DNA of 64,000 bases from positions 62,001 to 126,000 of the forward strand of contig CAZOUY010000003.1 of assembly GCA_964583155.1 (NCBI GenBank), given 5' to 3'. Each line of letters starts with the position of its first letter. Position 1 is the first letter of the stretch. Both the position numbers and the translations under genes were made by a program. Under the pieces are notes generated by a model, which did not search any database, was not told the DNA's origin, and saw only the letters and a list, made by a program, of their open reading frames with translations. This DNA is from CAG-826 sp964583155. GTDB lineage: Bacteria > Bacillota_I > Bacilli_A > RFN20 > CAG-826. Positions 17,892 through 27,317 of the stretch are shown here, piece by piece.

Positions 17892-20051
17892 TCATAAAAC
17901 ATGACAAATAATCATTGTCGCATCATCAATATGTTTCATATTTTCTACAGCAATTTGAAACAAATGTCGAAAAAAACTATTTGGATCATTAATATTCTTA
18001 AAAATATGTGGGTCTTGAGCTTCTATATAATCACTAATGCCATCGCTGACCATTATCAATAAATCATTTTTTTGAAGCTTAATGCTTTTCGTTTCCACAT
18101 CGATTTCATCGAGCAATCCAATAGGCAATCCCCCAACAGGAATAGTTATGATCTCATTGTCGCGAATGATAAATGATGGAGCGGATCCGCCTTTAAAAAA
18201 ACGGCATTCCAAAGTCTGAAGCTGGATTTCACAAAAATCCAGAGTTGAGTAATTATCATCATTCGAGCTGACACGGAACAAAGCATTTATATCTTCTAAG
18301 CATGATATAATATTCCGCTCTTGCTGGTATAAAGTCATAAAAGAATGGGCTAACGATTGACTAGTATGCTCAGCTTTTTTATCATGTCCCATTCCATCAC
18401 ATAGTAAAATCGACATTTTAGACTTCTTTTGATCGATAATATAATAATCACCAGAAGCATCTTTTTGAGCCGCTTGGCTATGAACGGTATAGGTAATAAG
18501 ATGCTCAGCTATAGGAGTAAAAACCATTTCAACATTTTGATGTAGCCATGACCTTTGTTGCTTTTCTAAGAAGAAATTGGTATCTAAGCATTGATTAAGA
18601 ATCGGAAGCAATTTTTCTTCATTATCTTCGGACGATGGTAAGGTCACAATTATTTGCGAACCATGGCATCGTATATTTTGAATATCGATCTCACATTGGC
18701 CGGCCTTATTAATAATTTGTTCCTTCACACTATATGAATGCTGATAATCATCCTGCATATCGATTAATGGCTTTCGGATCTTATCCATCAAATTTGATAA
18801 TATGTTCTTTCTTTTTAACGCTTCGATATAGTATCCGTCTTCAGTCATATAAATTGCATGAGATTGTTGCAAAGAAAGCGTTAATTTGTATGGCTTAATA
18901 CATTCCTTTGTGATTCTTCTTTTTTGCTCCGTTTTTAATTTATAAGCCACTAATGATTGTAGATCACTCGGTAAAGGACAATATGATAAATGTTCACATT
19001 GGGCACAGGCTTCGCGATAAACTCTTTGTCCTGCTTTTTGACGCGGACTCATATTTTCTTGTCCTAATTCAAAATCCAAAGCGTTGATATAATCGATCAT
19101 TCCCTGGATCTTTTCTTTATGATTCTTTTCATACTCTGAAAATAAAATCTGATTTTGAAATTCCTCTCTATTAATTAAATTATCCCATGCTTGAAAATTC
19201 ATTTTTTTAAAAAGAATGGAAATGATAAGCGCTACTATTCCCTGATAAAACACACCATTTGTGTAGAATAAAGGATCAAGCGCCCATGATATAATCAAAA
19301 GCGACACTCCATAAGCCAAATATGATTTTTTAAAGCAAAGAGAAACTAGGCATGGCAAAACCACCATCAAGGCTACAATTAATGAGTAATGATAAAAATG
19401 CACCAGCGAAATAAAGGTGCTCGTTAAAAAAATAACGCCAACGCCTTTTTTTGAAGATGGTAATGATAAAGCGATTAGGCGAATCATAATAAATCCTAAT
19501 ATCGGCCAAAACATCGAAGAAAAATGCAAGGCTAAAAGAAAGAGGCTCAATGTTAATGGCGAGATGCTCAGACTTTCATCCTCATAACATTCAAATAATT
19601 TCCCTAGCTGCGTTGCAAACAATAAAGAGATAAATGTGCTGGTCAAGCAATAAAAAGCGCTATTGATAGTCGGTGTTCTGACGATCATCGCTATCATTAA
19701 GAGAATATTAATGGTAAGCAAAGAATAATATCTTTGATAGGAGCTATGAAAAGCGATTTTTTGAAAACAGATTGAAATAAAAAAATAAACGACTGATATT
19801 AATATAATTTCTAATCCGTAGGCAATATTCACCAAGGAGGCAGTACAAAGCATCGAAACAAAAGTAATAAAATACGCTCTTCCTGAGCGCTGATATGATA
19901 AAAACAGCATTAATAGAATAAACGGATTAAATAAAAACGCTTTTTCCATGAGGACAAAGCCACACGCTAATAAAGGTAATAAAAGCATATCGATTTTGTT
20001 CCATGTAAAAGAAAAGATTTGCCCTCGCGTTTTCTTGCTCACTAATTCCAT
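17892..20051 (-). CDS. spoIIE: Stage II sporulation protein E-like PP2C phosphatase with membrane domain
   Basis: About 719 residues from the ATG at 20051 (GAGGTGA upstream). The N-terminal 300 residues hold about ten hydrophobic segments, then a linker with a conserved Cys cluster (CAQCEHLSYC) and a C-terminal PP2C/SpoIIE domain with LLCDGMGHDKKA, STLDF, GGSAPSF and VSDGISDYIEA, the metal-binding aspartates being intact. SpoIIE dephosphorylates SpoIIAA to activate sigma-F in the forespore. The second Gly of the usual DGMGxG motif is Asp here. Gene order divIC-spoIIE-tilS equals B. subtilis. A terminator lies only about 20 bases before the start. Confidence 0.9.
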   Translation of the reverse strand: MELVSKKTRGQIFSFTWNKIDMLLLPLLACGFVLMEKAFLFNPFILLMLFLSYQRSGRAYFITFVSMLCTASLVNIAYGLEIILISVVYFFISICFQKIAFHSSYQRYYSLLTINILLMIAMIVRTPTINSAFYCLTSTFISLLFATQLGKLFECYEDESLSISPLTLSLFLLALHFSSMFWPILGFIMIRLIALSLPSSKKGVGVIFLTSTFISLVHFYHYSLIVALMVVLPCLVSLCFKKSYLAYGVSLLIISWALDPLFYTNGVFYQGIVALIISILFKKMNFQAWDNLINREEFQNQILFSEYEKNHKEKIQGMIDYINALDFELGQENMSPRQKAGQRVYREACAQCEHLSYCPLPSDLQSLVAYKLKTEQKRRITKECIKPYKLTLSLQQSHAIYMTEDGYYIEALKRKNILSNLMDKIRKPLIDMQDDYQHSYSVKEQIINKAGQCEIDIQNIRCHGSQIIVTLPSSEDNEEKLLPILNQCLDTNFFLEKQQRSWLHQNVEMVFTPIAEHLITYTVHSQAAQKDASGDYYIIDQKKSKMSILLCDGMGHDKKAEHTSQSLAHSFMTLYQQERNIISCLEDINALFRVSSNDDNYSTLDFCEIQLQTLECRFFKGGSAPSFIIRDNEIITIPVGGLPIGLLDEIDVETKSIKLQKNDLLIMVSDGISDYIEAQDPHIFKNINDPNSFFRHLFQIAVENMKHIDDATMIICHVL

Positions 20052-20073
20052 TTTTATCACCTCATTTTCCATG

Positions 20074-20108
20074 ATAATAAAAAAAAGAAGCGAACCCTGT
20101 CGCTTCTT
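20074..20108 (-). terminator. Terminator/attenuator between divIC and spoIIE
   Basis: A perfect 9-bp stem AAGAAGCGA / TCGCTTCTT with a 6-base loop is followed on the minus strand by eight T. It sits directly upstream of the spoIIE ribosome-binding site, leaving no room for a promoter between. Confidence 0.9.
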
Positions 20109-20122
20109 GTCAGATTATCCAG

Positions 20123-20392
20123 TTACTTAGTATTGGGGAATGAAACGATGACCTTTCCATCATGAATATCAAGATCTTCATCAGAATCAAAATTTAAATA
20201 ATAGCCATTTTGATCTTTATCACTCTCATCATAATCTTTGATGATGCGATTCATTAATTCATTTAAAGCACGATTTTCATTATAAATATTAACTAATTTA
20301 AAAGAAAGTAACGCAAAAGAAACTAAAGAGCATAGAAAAAGAACACCAAGAGCATAACTAATGAGACGTTTGTTTTTTGCTTCGCTTTCCAT
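20123..20392 (-). CDS. divIC: Septum formation initiator, DivIC/FtsB-like
   Basis: An 89-residue bitopic protein: a basic N-terminus, one membrane helix (about 11-32) and a short extracytoplasmic helix followed by an acidic tail containing NGYYLNF. This is the DivIC/FtsB layout of the divisome FtsL-DivIC complex. AGGAG precedes the ATG, which overlaps the end of yabQ by 35 bases. Position between yabQ and spoIIE as in B. subtilis. The sequence is too short for motif-level certainty. Confidence 0.8.
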   Translation of the reverse strand: MESEAKNKRLISYALGVLFLCSLVSFALLSFKLVNIYNENRALNELMNRIIKDYDESDKDQNGYYLNFDSDEDLDIHDGKVIVSFPNTK

Positions 20393-20783
20393 CTTTTTTT
20401 CTCCTTCTTTTCTTTCTTTTATTGATTATATCATAAATATGATGCAAATGTTTATTAAGCGGATGTAAAATCCTTTTATTTATTTGGCATGCAATTCTTT
20501 CGTACCAAAGATTAAGATAAAACGCATAAAATTTTTGATATAAGAAAAGACCAAGAAGAATCGCTAATAAAATGTGGATATTCAATTGACATTGGCAAAC
20601 GCGAACCAAAAACAAAAAATAAGTATAGGCATACATCATGAAAAGTGGAATCTCAAAGAGCATTCTTTGCCATTTTCCGTGCCAACGATAAAACAATCGG
20701 TTAAAAGCACCATAAATAGCCATGTCCACCATCGTAATAGCGATCGTGCCTAAAAAGACTTGAATCTGCGTTAAAAGCGTCAT
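20358..20783 (-). CDS. yabQ: YabQ-like spore cortex protein
   Basis: 141 residues with about four hydrophobic helices in the first 100 and a very basic tail (Lys/Arg run near 120-135). This fits YabQ, a mother-cell membrane protein needed for spore cortex formation. It begins immediately after the yabP stop (TAA then ATG), showing coupling. The assignment rests on topology and on the conserved yabP-yabQ-divIC order. Confidence 0.75.
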   Translation of the reverse strand: MTLLTQIQVFLGTIAITMVDMAIYGAFNRLFYRWHGKWQRMLFEIPLFMMYAYTYFLFLVRVCQCQLNIHILLAILLGLFLYQKFYAFYLNLWYERIACQINKRILHPLNKHLHHIYDIINKRKKRRRKKDGKRSKKQTSH

Positions 20784-21053
20784 TTATTTAAAGAGCTTCT
20801 TGAAAAAGTTTTCTTTCGGTGCTTCTTTGACCTTATTAATATAGGCTACGCTATCGATGGTTCCTTGAATCGTCAATGTGCCTTTATCCATATCCATCAA
20901 GCCCAAGCTTAAATTGCTGCCTTTGACATTTAAATAGCCTAATTCTGTTTGCACTAAAAATTCATTTTGATTAAAGCTTTCTAATTTTAAAACACCATTT
21001 AAATCGACATTCTCACGGTTACCGATAATGATATGATACTTTTTGTCTTCCAT
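20784..21053 (-). CDS. yabP: Sporulation protein YabP
   Basis: 89 residues of the YabP/YqfC family: HIIIGNRENVDLNGVLKLESFNQNEFLVQTELGYLNVKGSNLSL... is the family pattern (start, middle and end quoted only in part), ending with DKGTLTIQGTIDSVAYI. In B. subtilis it is made in the mother cell under sigma-E. GGGAGG lies upstream. Adjacent to yabQ and rqcP as in Bacillus, which supports the call. Confidence 0.85.
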   Translation of the reverse strand: MEDKKYHIIIGNRENVDLNGVLKLESFNQNEFLVQTELGYLNVKGSNLSLGLMDMDKGTLTIQGTIDSVAYINKVKEAPKENFFKKLFK

Positions 21054-21074
21054 AAAAAAACCTCCCTTTTCAAC

Positions 21075-21347
21075 CTATGAAGGAAGGTGAGGTTTTAGCA
21101 CTTGCATGGAAATGATTTCATACATATCACCAGTATTTTGCTTTAATGATGTTTCCGGTAAAGAAAGCACCCGAACAATTATTTCTTTATTTCCTAATTG
21201 AATTCTGATAATATCACCGATTTTAATTTCTTTTGATGGCTTAGCTAATTGGTCATTAACATATACCTTGTCGCGGTCAATTACTTCTTTGGCAATACTT
21301 CTTCTTTTAATCAAGCGCGAAATTTTCAGAAACTTATCTAAACGCAT
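21075..21347 (-). CDS. rqcP: RqcP (YabO) S4-domain RNA-binding protein
   Basis: A 90-residue S4 protein: MRLDKFLKISRLIKRRSIAKE starts the RNA-binding fold and VYVNDQLAKPSKEIKIGD continues it. RqcP works with RqcH on stalled 50S subunits to add alanine tails to incomplete chains. Located between spoVT and yabP as in B. subtilis. (The first motif is MRLDKFLKISRLIKRRSIA.) The family name HslR is sometimes used. Confidence 0.9.
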   Translation of the reverse strand: MRLDKFLKISRLIKRRSIAKEVIDRDKVYVNDQLAKPSKEIKIGDIIRIQLGNKEIIVRVLSLPETSLKQNTGDMYEIISMQVLKPHLPS

Positions 21348-21375
21348 CGCTGTTTTCTCCCTTTGCCTTATTTTA

Positions 21376-21897
21376 TCATACTTTTAGAATAGTCGTTAAT
21401 AAATTCCGAAAAGCGTGGATGATTCGTACATTTTCTTCTGATAAATTACCCTCATGAAGCACGATCAATCCACCCAATATTTCACTGTTATATGCCAAAG
21501 GAAACATTGTGAATTGATATTTGCTTCCTTGAGACACAATCATTTCATTATTAGCGGTATAATTCTTCCGTTCAAATAGACGATTAAATAGGCCTTGATC
21601 GATTTCGATTCCTTCTTGTAGCTCTGAATTCGCATCATCGCTTTTAGTCAAAATCGTCCCATCGCGGACAACGATCACGGGATGATGGATCTCTTTCGCT
21701 AAGGTTAAAACGATATTGGTAACCGAATCATAATTATTCATAAAAGCATTGTATTTTTGAATTTCGATGATCCCATTAGGATTAATACCTATCTCCAATC
21801 GATCACCTTCATTAATGCGAAGACGTGATCTAATACCCTTTGGAATCACAATTCTTCCCAATTCATCAATTCTTCTAATTGCGCCAATTTGATTCAT
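21376..21897 (-). CDS. spoVT: Stage V sporulation protein T (AbrB-type transcription factor)
   Basis: 173 residues. The N-terminal 50 form an AbrB-type swapped-hairpin DNA-binding domain (GAIRRIDELGRIVIPKGIR, GDRLEIGI), and the rest is a GAF-like domain as in SpoVT. In sporulating Bacilli it tunes sigma-G genes in the forespore. The mfd-spoVT-rqcP order matches B. subtilis. Its ribosome-binding site GAGGTG lies within a 6-bp hairpin, which may regulate translation. Confidence 0.92.
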   Translation of the reverse strand: MNQIGAIRRIDELGRIVIPKGIRSRLRINEGDRLEIGINPNGIIEIQKYNAFMNNYDSVTNIVLTLAKEIHHPVIVVRDGTILTKSDDANSELQEGIEIDQGLFNRLFERKNYTANNEMIVSQGSKYQFTMFPLAYNSEILGGLIVLHEGNLSEENVRIIHAFRNLLTTILKV

Positions 21898-21906
21898 CTT
21901 TTAACA

Positions 21907-21926
21907 CCTCATCTTTTAGTATGAGG
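21907..21926 (-). promoter_or_regulatory. Hairpin covering the spoVT ribosome-binding site
   Basis: CCTCAT and ATGAGG pair with an 8-base loop; the 3' arm on the minus strand holds GAGG of the spoVT ribosome-binding site. On the plus strand the same hairpin is followed by a T6 run, so it could also act as a terminator for antisense transcription. Confidence 0.5.
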
Positions 21927-21932
21927 CATTTT

Positions 21933-24900
21933 TTAATTCTCATTATAAGGTTTTAAAACTTCAATGATTTTTTCTAAAAATTGTACAAATCGCTCAAGCC
22001 ATTCGCCCTTTTTATAAAATACCATCCTTAATTCGAAATTATTGAAAGTAACTTTAATCGTCGATAAGAATGAACTCAAGCCACGGAAAAGCTGCATGCC
22101 AATGCCATCAATTCGCGAATATAAGGGACTGATTTTTAAAGTAATCGCGTCTTTATTTTCTTTCATATCGCTAAAATAGTTTTCCTGCAAATAAAAATCA
22201 ATTTTCCTTTTAAGGAAAAGTCGTACTACCTCTTGTGGAATGCGACCATAGATGTCACGTGTTTTATGACGAAGCTGTTCTAAACTTGCAAGATCGGCTG
22301 TACTTTCTATTTCTTGATATAGTTCGATTTTATCACTATCGGAAGCATATTCACTGGGAATATATGCATCGATGGTAAGTGTTTTTGGCGGCTGAGGCTC
22401 CGCAAGGACATCCTCTTTTTTCTGCTTATTTTGCACTACTTCATTCAATAATTGCAAATACATATCAATACCAACTGTATCGATAAAGCCCGCCTGTTCC
22501 GCGCCTAAAATATCGCCTGCTCCACGAATCATAAGGTCGCGCTGCGCAATACGATAACCGCTTCCTAATTCTGTAAATTCTTGAATCGCCCTTAATCTTT
22601 TTTGAGCAATCTCGGTTAATTCTTTATTTTGTCTATACATGAGATAAGCATAAGCAATACGATTTCCACGTCCAACTCGGCCCTTAATTTGATAGAGCTG
22701 CGATAATCCGAAATGGTCGGCGTTTTCAATAATCATCATGTTTGCATTAGCGATATCAATACCGATTTCAATGATGGAGGTGCATATTAAAACATCGATT
22801 TCAGCATGATAAAACTGGAGCATTGTGTCCTCAATAATATCTCTATCCATCTGTCCATGAACGACACCTATGCGGGCTTTGGGCACCATCGCCTGTATTT
22901 TTCGAGCGGTTTGATAGATTGTTGACACTTGATTATGCAAATAAAAGACTTGCCCTTGCCTCGCTAATTCTCTTTCAATAAGCTCCTTCACCACAGTGTC
23001 CTTTTGAGGAATCACATAGGTTTGAATCGGCATGCGGTTGATAGGAGGTGTATTAAGCTGCGAAAATTGCCTGATGCCGACTAAAGACATTTGCAAAGTG
23101 CGTGGAATGGGGGTTGCGGTCAACGTCAAAACATCGATATTCTTTTTTATTTTCTTGATCTCCTCTTTTTGTTTCACTCCAAATCTTTGTTCTTCATCGA
23201 TTATTAAAAAGCCAAGATCAAAGAATTCTACTTCTTTAGAAAGAATCCGATGAGTGCCGATAACTAAATGTATCTCTCCGGTTTTGATCTTCTCTATATA
23301 GTTCTTTTGGGTTTTATCAGGCACTAATCGCGATAAAATCGCTATTTTAACGCCAAAAGGCCCAAATCTCTCCAAGGCTCTTTCATAATGCTGACGAGCA
23401 AGCAATGTCGTTGGGCAAAGAAGCGCCACCTGCTTACCGCTTAAAATAGCCTTAAAGGCCGCTCGGAAAGCAATTTCGGTCTTGCCAAAACCGACATCTC
23501 CGCATAGTAAACGATCCATAGGAAACGGCTTTTCCATATCCTCTTTGATCTCAATTAGCGATTGAGCCTGATCCTTGGTTAATTCAAAAGGAAACTGCGC
23601 CTCGAAGGTTCGTTGAAAATCATCATCTTGATTAAAAGCAAAGCCTTTAATCGCACTTCTTTCCGCATAAAGCTTGATGAGGCCTTCCGCAATATCATTC
23701 ACACGATCCCGGATTTTGCGTTTGGTCTTTTCCCATTCGGTCGATCCTAGGTGATTAAGTTTAGGACAGATTCCTTCCTTACCCACAAATTTTCGCACCA
23801 ATTTAAATTGATCAAGCGGTACATATAAAACATCGGTTCCGGCATATTTTATATGCAAGTAGTCACGATGAACGCCATCTACTTCTAAGGTAATGATTCC
23901 GATAAATTGACCAATGCCGTTTTGCTCATGAACCACATAATCGCCGGGCGTTAAATCTTCAAATGATTTCAAAATAACCGCTTCTTTATAACGATTCAAA
24001 AACCGCGACATCCGATTGCGATAACCGAATAATTCATGGCTTGTTAAAACGACTATGCTCTCATCGACCAATTCAAATCCGGCTTCGATAGGATAGACCA
24101 TGAGACCTATTTTGACTTTGGGAAGACTATTCGTAATTATTTCATATGGCCAATTATTATTCGTAATCAATTCAGAAATAGCGTCTTGTTGCTGCTTGGT
24201 TGATACAAAAATAAGTATGTGCTTATGCGAATCATAATATGATTCGAGCAAGGAGCGGGCATTTTGATATGTAAAATCGCCCACGATGGGACGGACATTA
24301 AAAATATTATCGCTTTCGTGTGAGGCAAAAGATGATGTTTTAATAACTTTTTGGGCTTCAAACGCCATTTTATTAAAATCCTGGTGCATTTCAAGGCCCT
24401 TCAGTATTTCGCCTTCTTTTTGCATCTCAACATAGTAGTCGGCTTCTTCTTGCATTGTCATTTCCGCAATATCTCGGCATTCTTGATAATCGACCATGAT
24501 TATTGTCGTGTCCTTAATATAATCTAATAATGAGAAGTGCGCATCTTGCAAAAAGCCATAGTATCGATAAAGAGTCGGAGATAAACGACTCATTCGCAAT
24601 AATTGCAGATCATTTTGAACTTTATCATGTAGCTCTTGCCACATATCTTCCTTTAAGAATTCCTTTTGCTTTTCTAGCTTATCTAAAAGTTTTGTTTCAA
24701 TTTGTTGACTTTCTGTATCGATAAATAATAAATCCGAAGCCGGTAAAATCGCTATTTCTTCAATGCCTTCAATCGAACGCTGCGTGGCGATATCAAAGCA
24801 TCTGATGCTTTCTATTTCATTATCAAAAAACTCAATACGAACAGGATGCGTTCCATTGACGCTATAGACATCTAAAATATATCCTCTAATAGCGAATTGG

Positions 24901-25397
24901 AGACTTTGATCAATCTTATTAACGCGCTCATAGCCCATTTTAATTAACTGATCTCTGATTTTTTCAAGATCATAATCCATCCCTTGACGGAGAGTTAAGC
25001 ATCGATCGCTAAAAAGCCGTGGATCCGGTAAAAAGCGAGTCAATGCCGAAACATGAGTGATAATGATTTTATCCTTTTGATGGAGCGCCTCATACATAAC
25101 ATATAATCGCTGGGCCAGCATTTCCTTTGAGGCGGAAACAGCTTCAACGCGCAGCATTTCATCAACTGGAAAAAATAGGCAATTATCCTCGCCGACATAA
25201 ACCGATAAGCCTTCATATATTTTTTGGGCATGATATAAGTTTTTGGCAATGATGGTATACGATTCTTTTTTCTTAAAATATGCAGTGGCAACTAAAAGAC
25301 TAATACCCTCACAGTCATCAACGACAAAAAGCCCTTTTTTTGCTAAAAGGGCCTCTACCGCTTTGTTTTTCTGTAGTAATTGAAGTAAAAATTGCAT
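21933..25397 (-). CDS. mfd: Transcription-repair coupling factor
   Basis: A 1154-residue SF2 translocase that removes stalled RNA polymerase and recruits UvrA. The N-terminal UvrB-like region is followed by the RNA-polymerase-interaction (CarD-like) segment with GDYVVHEQNGIGQF, the RecG-like motor with Walker A GDVGFGKTEIAFRAAFKA, the DEEQ box (LIIDEEQRFG), TATPIPRTLQMS and the motif VI region QIKGRVGRGNRIAYAYL, and a C-terminal D7 domain. Full normal length. It lies 11 bases after pth, as in all Bacilli. Confidence 0.97.
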   Translation of the reverse strand: MQFLLQLLQKNKAVEALLAKKGLFVVDDCEGISLLVATAYFKKKESYTIIAKNLYHAQKIYEGLSVYVGEDNCLFFPVDEMLRVEAVSASKEMLAQRLYVMYEALHQKDKIIITHVSALTRFLPDPRLFSDRCLTLRQGMDYDLEKIRDQLIKMGYERVNKIDQSLQFAIRGYILDVYSVNGTHPVRIEFFDNEIESIRCFDIATQRSIEGIEEIAILPASDLLFIDTESQQIETKLLDKLEKQKEFLKEDMWQELHDKVQNDLQLLRMSRLSPTLYRYYGFLQDAHFSLLDYIKDTTIIMVDYQECRDIAEMTMQEEADYYVEMQKEGEILKGLEMHQDFNKMAFEAQKVIKTSSFASHESDNIFNVRPIVGDFTYQNARSLLESYYDSHKHILIFVSTKQQQDAISELITNNNWPYEIITNSLPKVKIGLMVYPIEAGFELVDESIVVLTSHELFGYRNRMSRFLNRYKEAVILKSFEDLTPGDYVVHEQNGIGQFIGIITLEVDGVHRDYLHIKYAGTDVLYVPLDQFKLVRKFVGKEGICPKLNHLGSTEWEKTKRKIRDRVNDIAEGLIKLYAERSAIKGFAFNQDDDFQRTFEAQFPFELTKDQAQSLIEIKEDMEKPFPMDRLLCGDVGFGKTEIAFRAAFKAILSGKQVALLCPTTLLARQHYERALERFGPFGVKIAILSRLVPDKTQKNYIEKIKTGEIHLVIGTHRILSKEVEFFDLGFLIIDEEQRFGVKQKEEIKKIKKNIDVLTLTATPIPRTLQMSLVGIRQFSQLNTPPINRMPIQTYVIPQKDTVVKELIERELARQGQVFYLHNQVSTIYQTARKIQAMVPKARIGVVHGQMDRDIIEDTMLQFYHAEIDVLICTSIIEIGIDIANANMMIIENADHFGLSQLYQIKGRVGRGNRIAYAYLMYRQNKELTEIAQKRLRAIQEFTELGSGYRIAQRDLMIRGAGDILGAEQAGFIDTVGIDMYLQLLNEVVQNKQKKEDVLAEPQPPKTLTIDAYIPSEYASDSDKIELYQEIESTADLASLEQLRHKTRDIYGRIPQEVVRLFLKRKIDFYLQENYFSDMKENKDAITLKISPLYSRIDGIGMQLFRGLSSFLSTIKVTFNNFELRMVFYKKGEWLERFVQFLEKIIEVLKPYNEN

Positions 25398-25408
25398 CTT
25401 ATCACATC

Positions 25409-25960
25409 CTAATTATATTTGGACATCGCATGATGGAAATCTTGATTAACAATCATTGAAAGTGCTTCGACCGCCTTAACGATAGCCTCATCTATCAAGG
25501 CTTGCTCATCGGAGGACGGTTTGCCTAAAACATAATCGATTACATTATAAGTCGGCTCACCAATACCGATACGAATTCTTTTAATTTCACTGCTCCCCAT
25601 ATAATCGATGATACTTTGCATTCCTTTATGACCGCCGCTAGATCCTTTTTCCCGCAAGCGAATCTTTCCTGGCGGTAATGCCATTTCATCGTAGATTACA
25701 ATAATATCGGAGCACGCAATTTTAAAATAATCGCAAATAGCACGTACTGATTGTCCGGATAGATTCATATATGTTAATGGCTTTAAAAGCAAATAATCAT
25801 CTTTATCCAATCGCAGTCGGCCATAAATTCCATGAAAGTCCTCTTTATCGATATCCACTTGCATTTTCAATGCAAAAGCATCAAGCGCCATAAAGCCCAT
25901 GTTGTGTCTCGTTTTGCCATATTCTTTTCCCGGATTACCTAAACCAACAATTAATTTCAC
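25409..25960 (-). CDS. pth: Peptidyl-tRNA hydrolase
   Basis: 183 residues with MKLIVGLGNPGKEYGKTRHN at the N-terminus, including catalytic His20 and Asn10, plus KPLTYMNLSG and IVIYDEMALPPGKIR with the catalytic Asp. It recycles peptidyl-tRNA. The start is GTG at 25960 after AAGGAGAT. First gene of the pth-mfd cluster and divergent from the MFS transporter with a spacer of only about 60 bases. Confidence 0.97.
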   Translation of the reverse strand: MKLIVGLGNPGKEYGKTRHNMGFMALDAFALKMQVDIDKEDFHGIYGRLRLDKDDYLLLKPLTYMNLSGQSVRAICDYFKIACSDIIVIYDEMALPPGKIRLREKGSSGGHKGMQSIIDYMGSSEIKRIRIGIGEPTYNVIDYVLGKPSSDEQALIDEAIVKAVEALSMIVNQDFHHAMSKYN

Positions 25961-26024
25961 GACTATATCTCCTTAATTTGAGCATATTATAACATAGATG
26001 GACAAAATTAAAAAAGGAGGACAC

Positions 26025-27317
26025 ATGAAAAATAAACTGATAATTTACTACGCTATTATCCTCCTCGCCCTGACTATTGTGAATCAAATGTTCACAAGTT
26101 ATAACTATTCTTATTATGTGGATGAGGCCGCACTTATCACTTTACAGCAAGCAAGTTTAGCTAAAATAATTTTTTTGTGCTTTGATGGTTTAAACGATCT
26201 TTTATTTGGCTATCTATCCGATAAATTCTCTTTCAAAAAAGGAAAAAGAAAAACATGGCTCATTTTTGGATTGCCACTTTTAAGCGCGTCCTTTCTCTTC
26301 ACATTTGCTATTGATGCTGAAATGAATTTTTCGACATTTCAATTTTTCTTATACTATATTTTCATCACGATCATGTTTGATAATTTCTCCTCCTTGATGT
26401 ATGTCAACTATAACGCTCTTTTTCCATTGCTTTTTCAAACCAATGATGAACGGACCAAAGCCTCATCCTTAAAGCATCTTTTAGAAATCATCGGTGCCGG
26501 TATCGTCCTTTTGACCGCTCCTATTTTAAAAGAAAGAATCGGTTATCTAAATACCTGTTTGATTTATGTCCTATTGATGATTTTCTTAATGTCAATCTCC
26601 TTGATGCATATTAATGAACCGGACTCCTTTTCTTCTGAGCCTGTCAAAGAAGAAAAATTCACTTTTAAAAACACCTGGCAGGCTGTTTTTCAAAACAAAG
26701 CCTTTATTTGGTATTTAATATCAACCGCCTCTTTTTTAACGATTCTTGGTACCTTAATCACCATTTTGCCTTTCTTAATTAAATACACAATGAAAATCAG
26801 CGGTATACAACAAACCATCATCACAGCCTTGGCCTTTATTGTGGTCGTTTTTTCGTTAAAAGGTTGGACTAAATTGATTAAGAAAAAAGGCCATCGATAT
26901 GCATATCAATGGTCTTTCTATCTCCTTCCGTTAGTGATTTTTGTTTTATCATGCTCTTTCAACTTCTGGTCAACACTTATCGCCGTGATCGTTTGCGCTC
27001 CCTTTATCGGAGGCCTACTGATCACTCCTGATTTAATGATGGCCGATATTATCGATGAGGATTTCCGAAAACATCACGTGCGGAGAGAGGCTGCGTTAAT
27101 GTCGATTTCCAGCTTTGTTCGCCGACTGGCTTTAATTGTTGCTGCGGTAATACTGATGCTTGTTTCCTCTTTTGGAGGCTATCAGGATGGCTCTAATCCC
27201 GGAGCTAATCCGGAAGTAACCTTTAGAATTATCAGTATGGTTTTCTTACCTTTGGTAGCCCTTATTGGGACGATTGCCGCCAAAATTTATCTCAAACTCA
27301 GCGCCGCTCAAAACTAA
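26025..27317 (+). CDS. MFS transporter of the GPH (glycoside-pentoside-hexuronide) type
   Basis: About 430 residues from the ATG at 26025 behind AAAAAGGAGG; an upstream ATG at 25998 lacks a site. Roughly twelve membrane helices are seen. The loop between helices 2 and 3 reads DGLNDLLFGYLSDKFSFKKGKRKTW (positions 26190-26265), the GPH/MFS_2 pattern with Asp-rich and basic motifs. A second MFS_2-like segment is ADIIDEDFRKHHVRREAA. Substrates in this family are sugars or glycosides moved with a cation, but the substrate here is unknown. The 3' end overlaps the convergent DUF1540 gene by 20 bases. Confidence 0.8.
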   Translation: MKNKLIIYYAIILLALTIVNQMFTSYNYSYYVDEAALITLQQASLAKIIFLCFDGLNDLLFGYLSDKFSFKKGKRKTWLIFGLPLLSASFLFTFAIDAEMNFSTFQFFLYYIFITIMFDNFSSLMYVNYNALFPLLFQTNDERTKASSLKHLLEIIGAGIVLLTAPILKERIGYLNTCLIYVLLMIFLMSISLMHINEPDSFSSEPVKEEKFTFKNTWQAVFQNKAFIWYLISTASFLTILGTLITILPFLIKYTMKISGIQQTIITALAFIVVVFSLKGWTKLIKKKGHRYAYQWSFYLLPLVIFVLSCSFNFWSTLIAVIVCAPFIGGLLITPDLMMADIIDEDFRKHHVRREAALMSISSFVRRLALIVAAVILMLVSSFGGYQDGSNPGANPEVTFRIISMVFLPLVALIGTIAAKIYLKLSAAQN

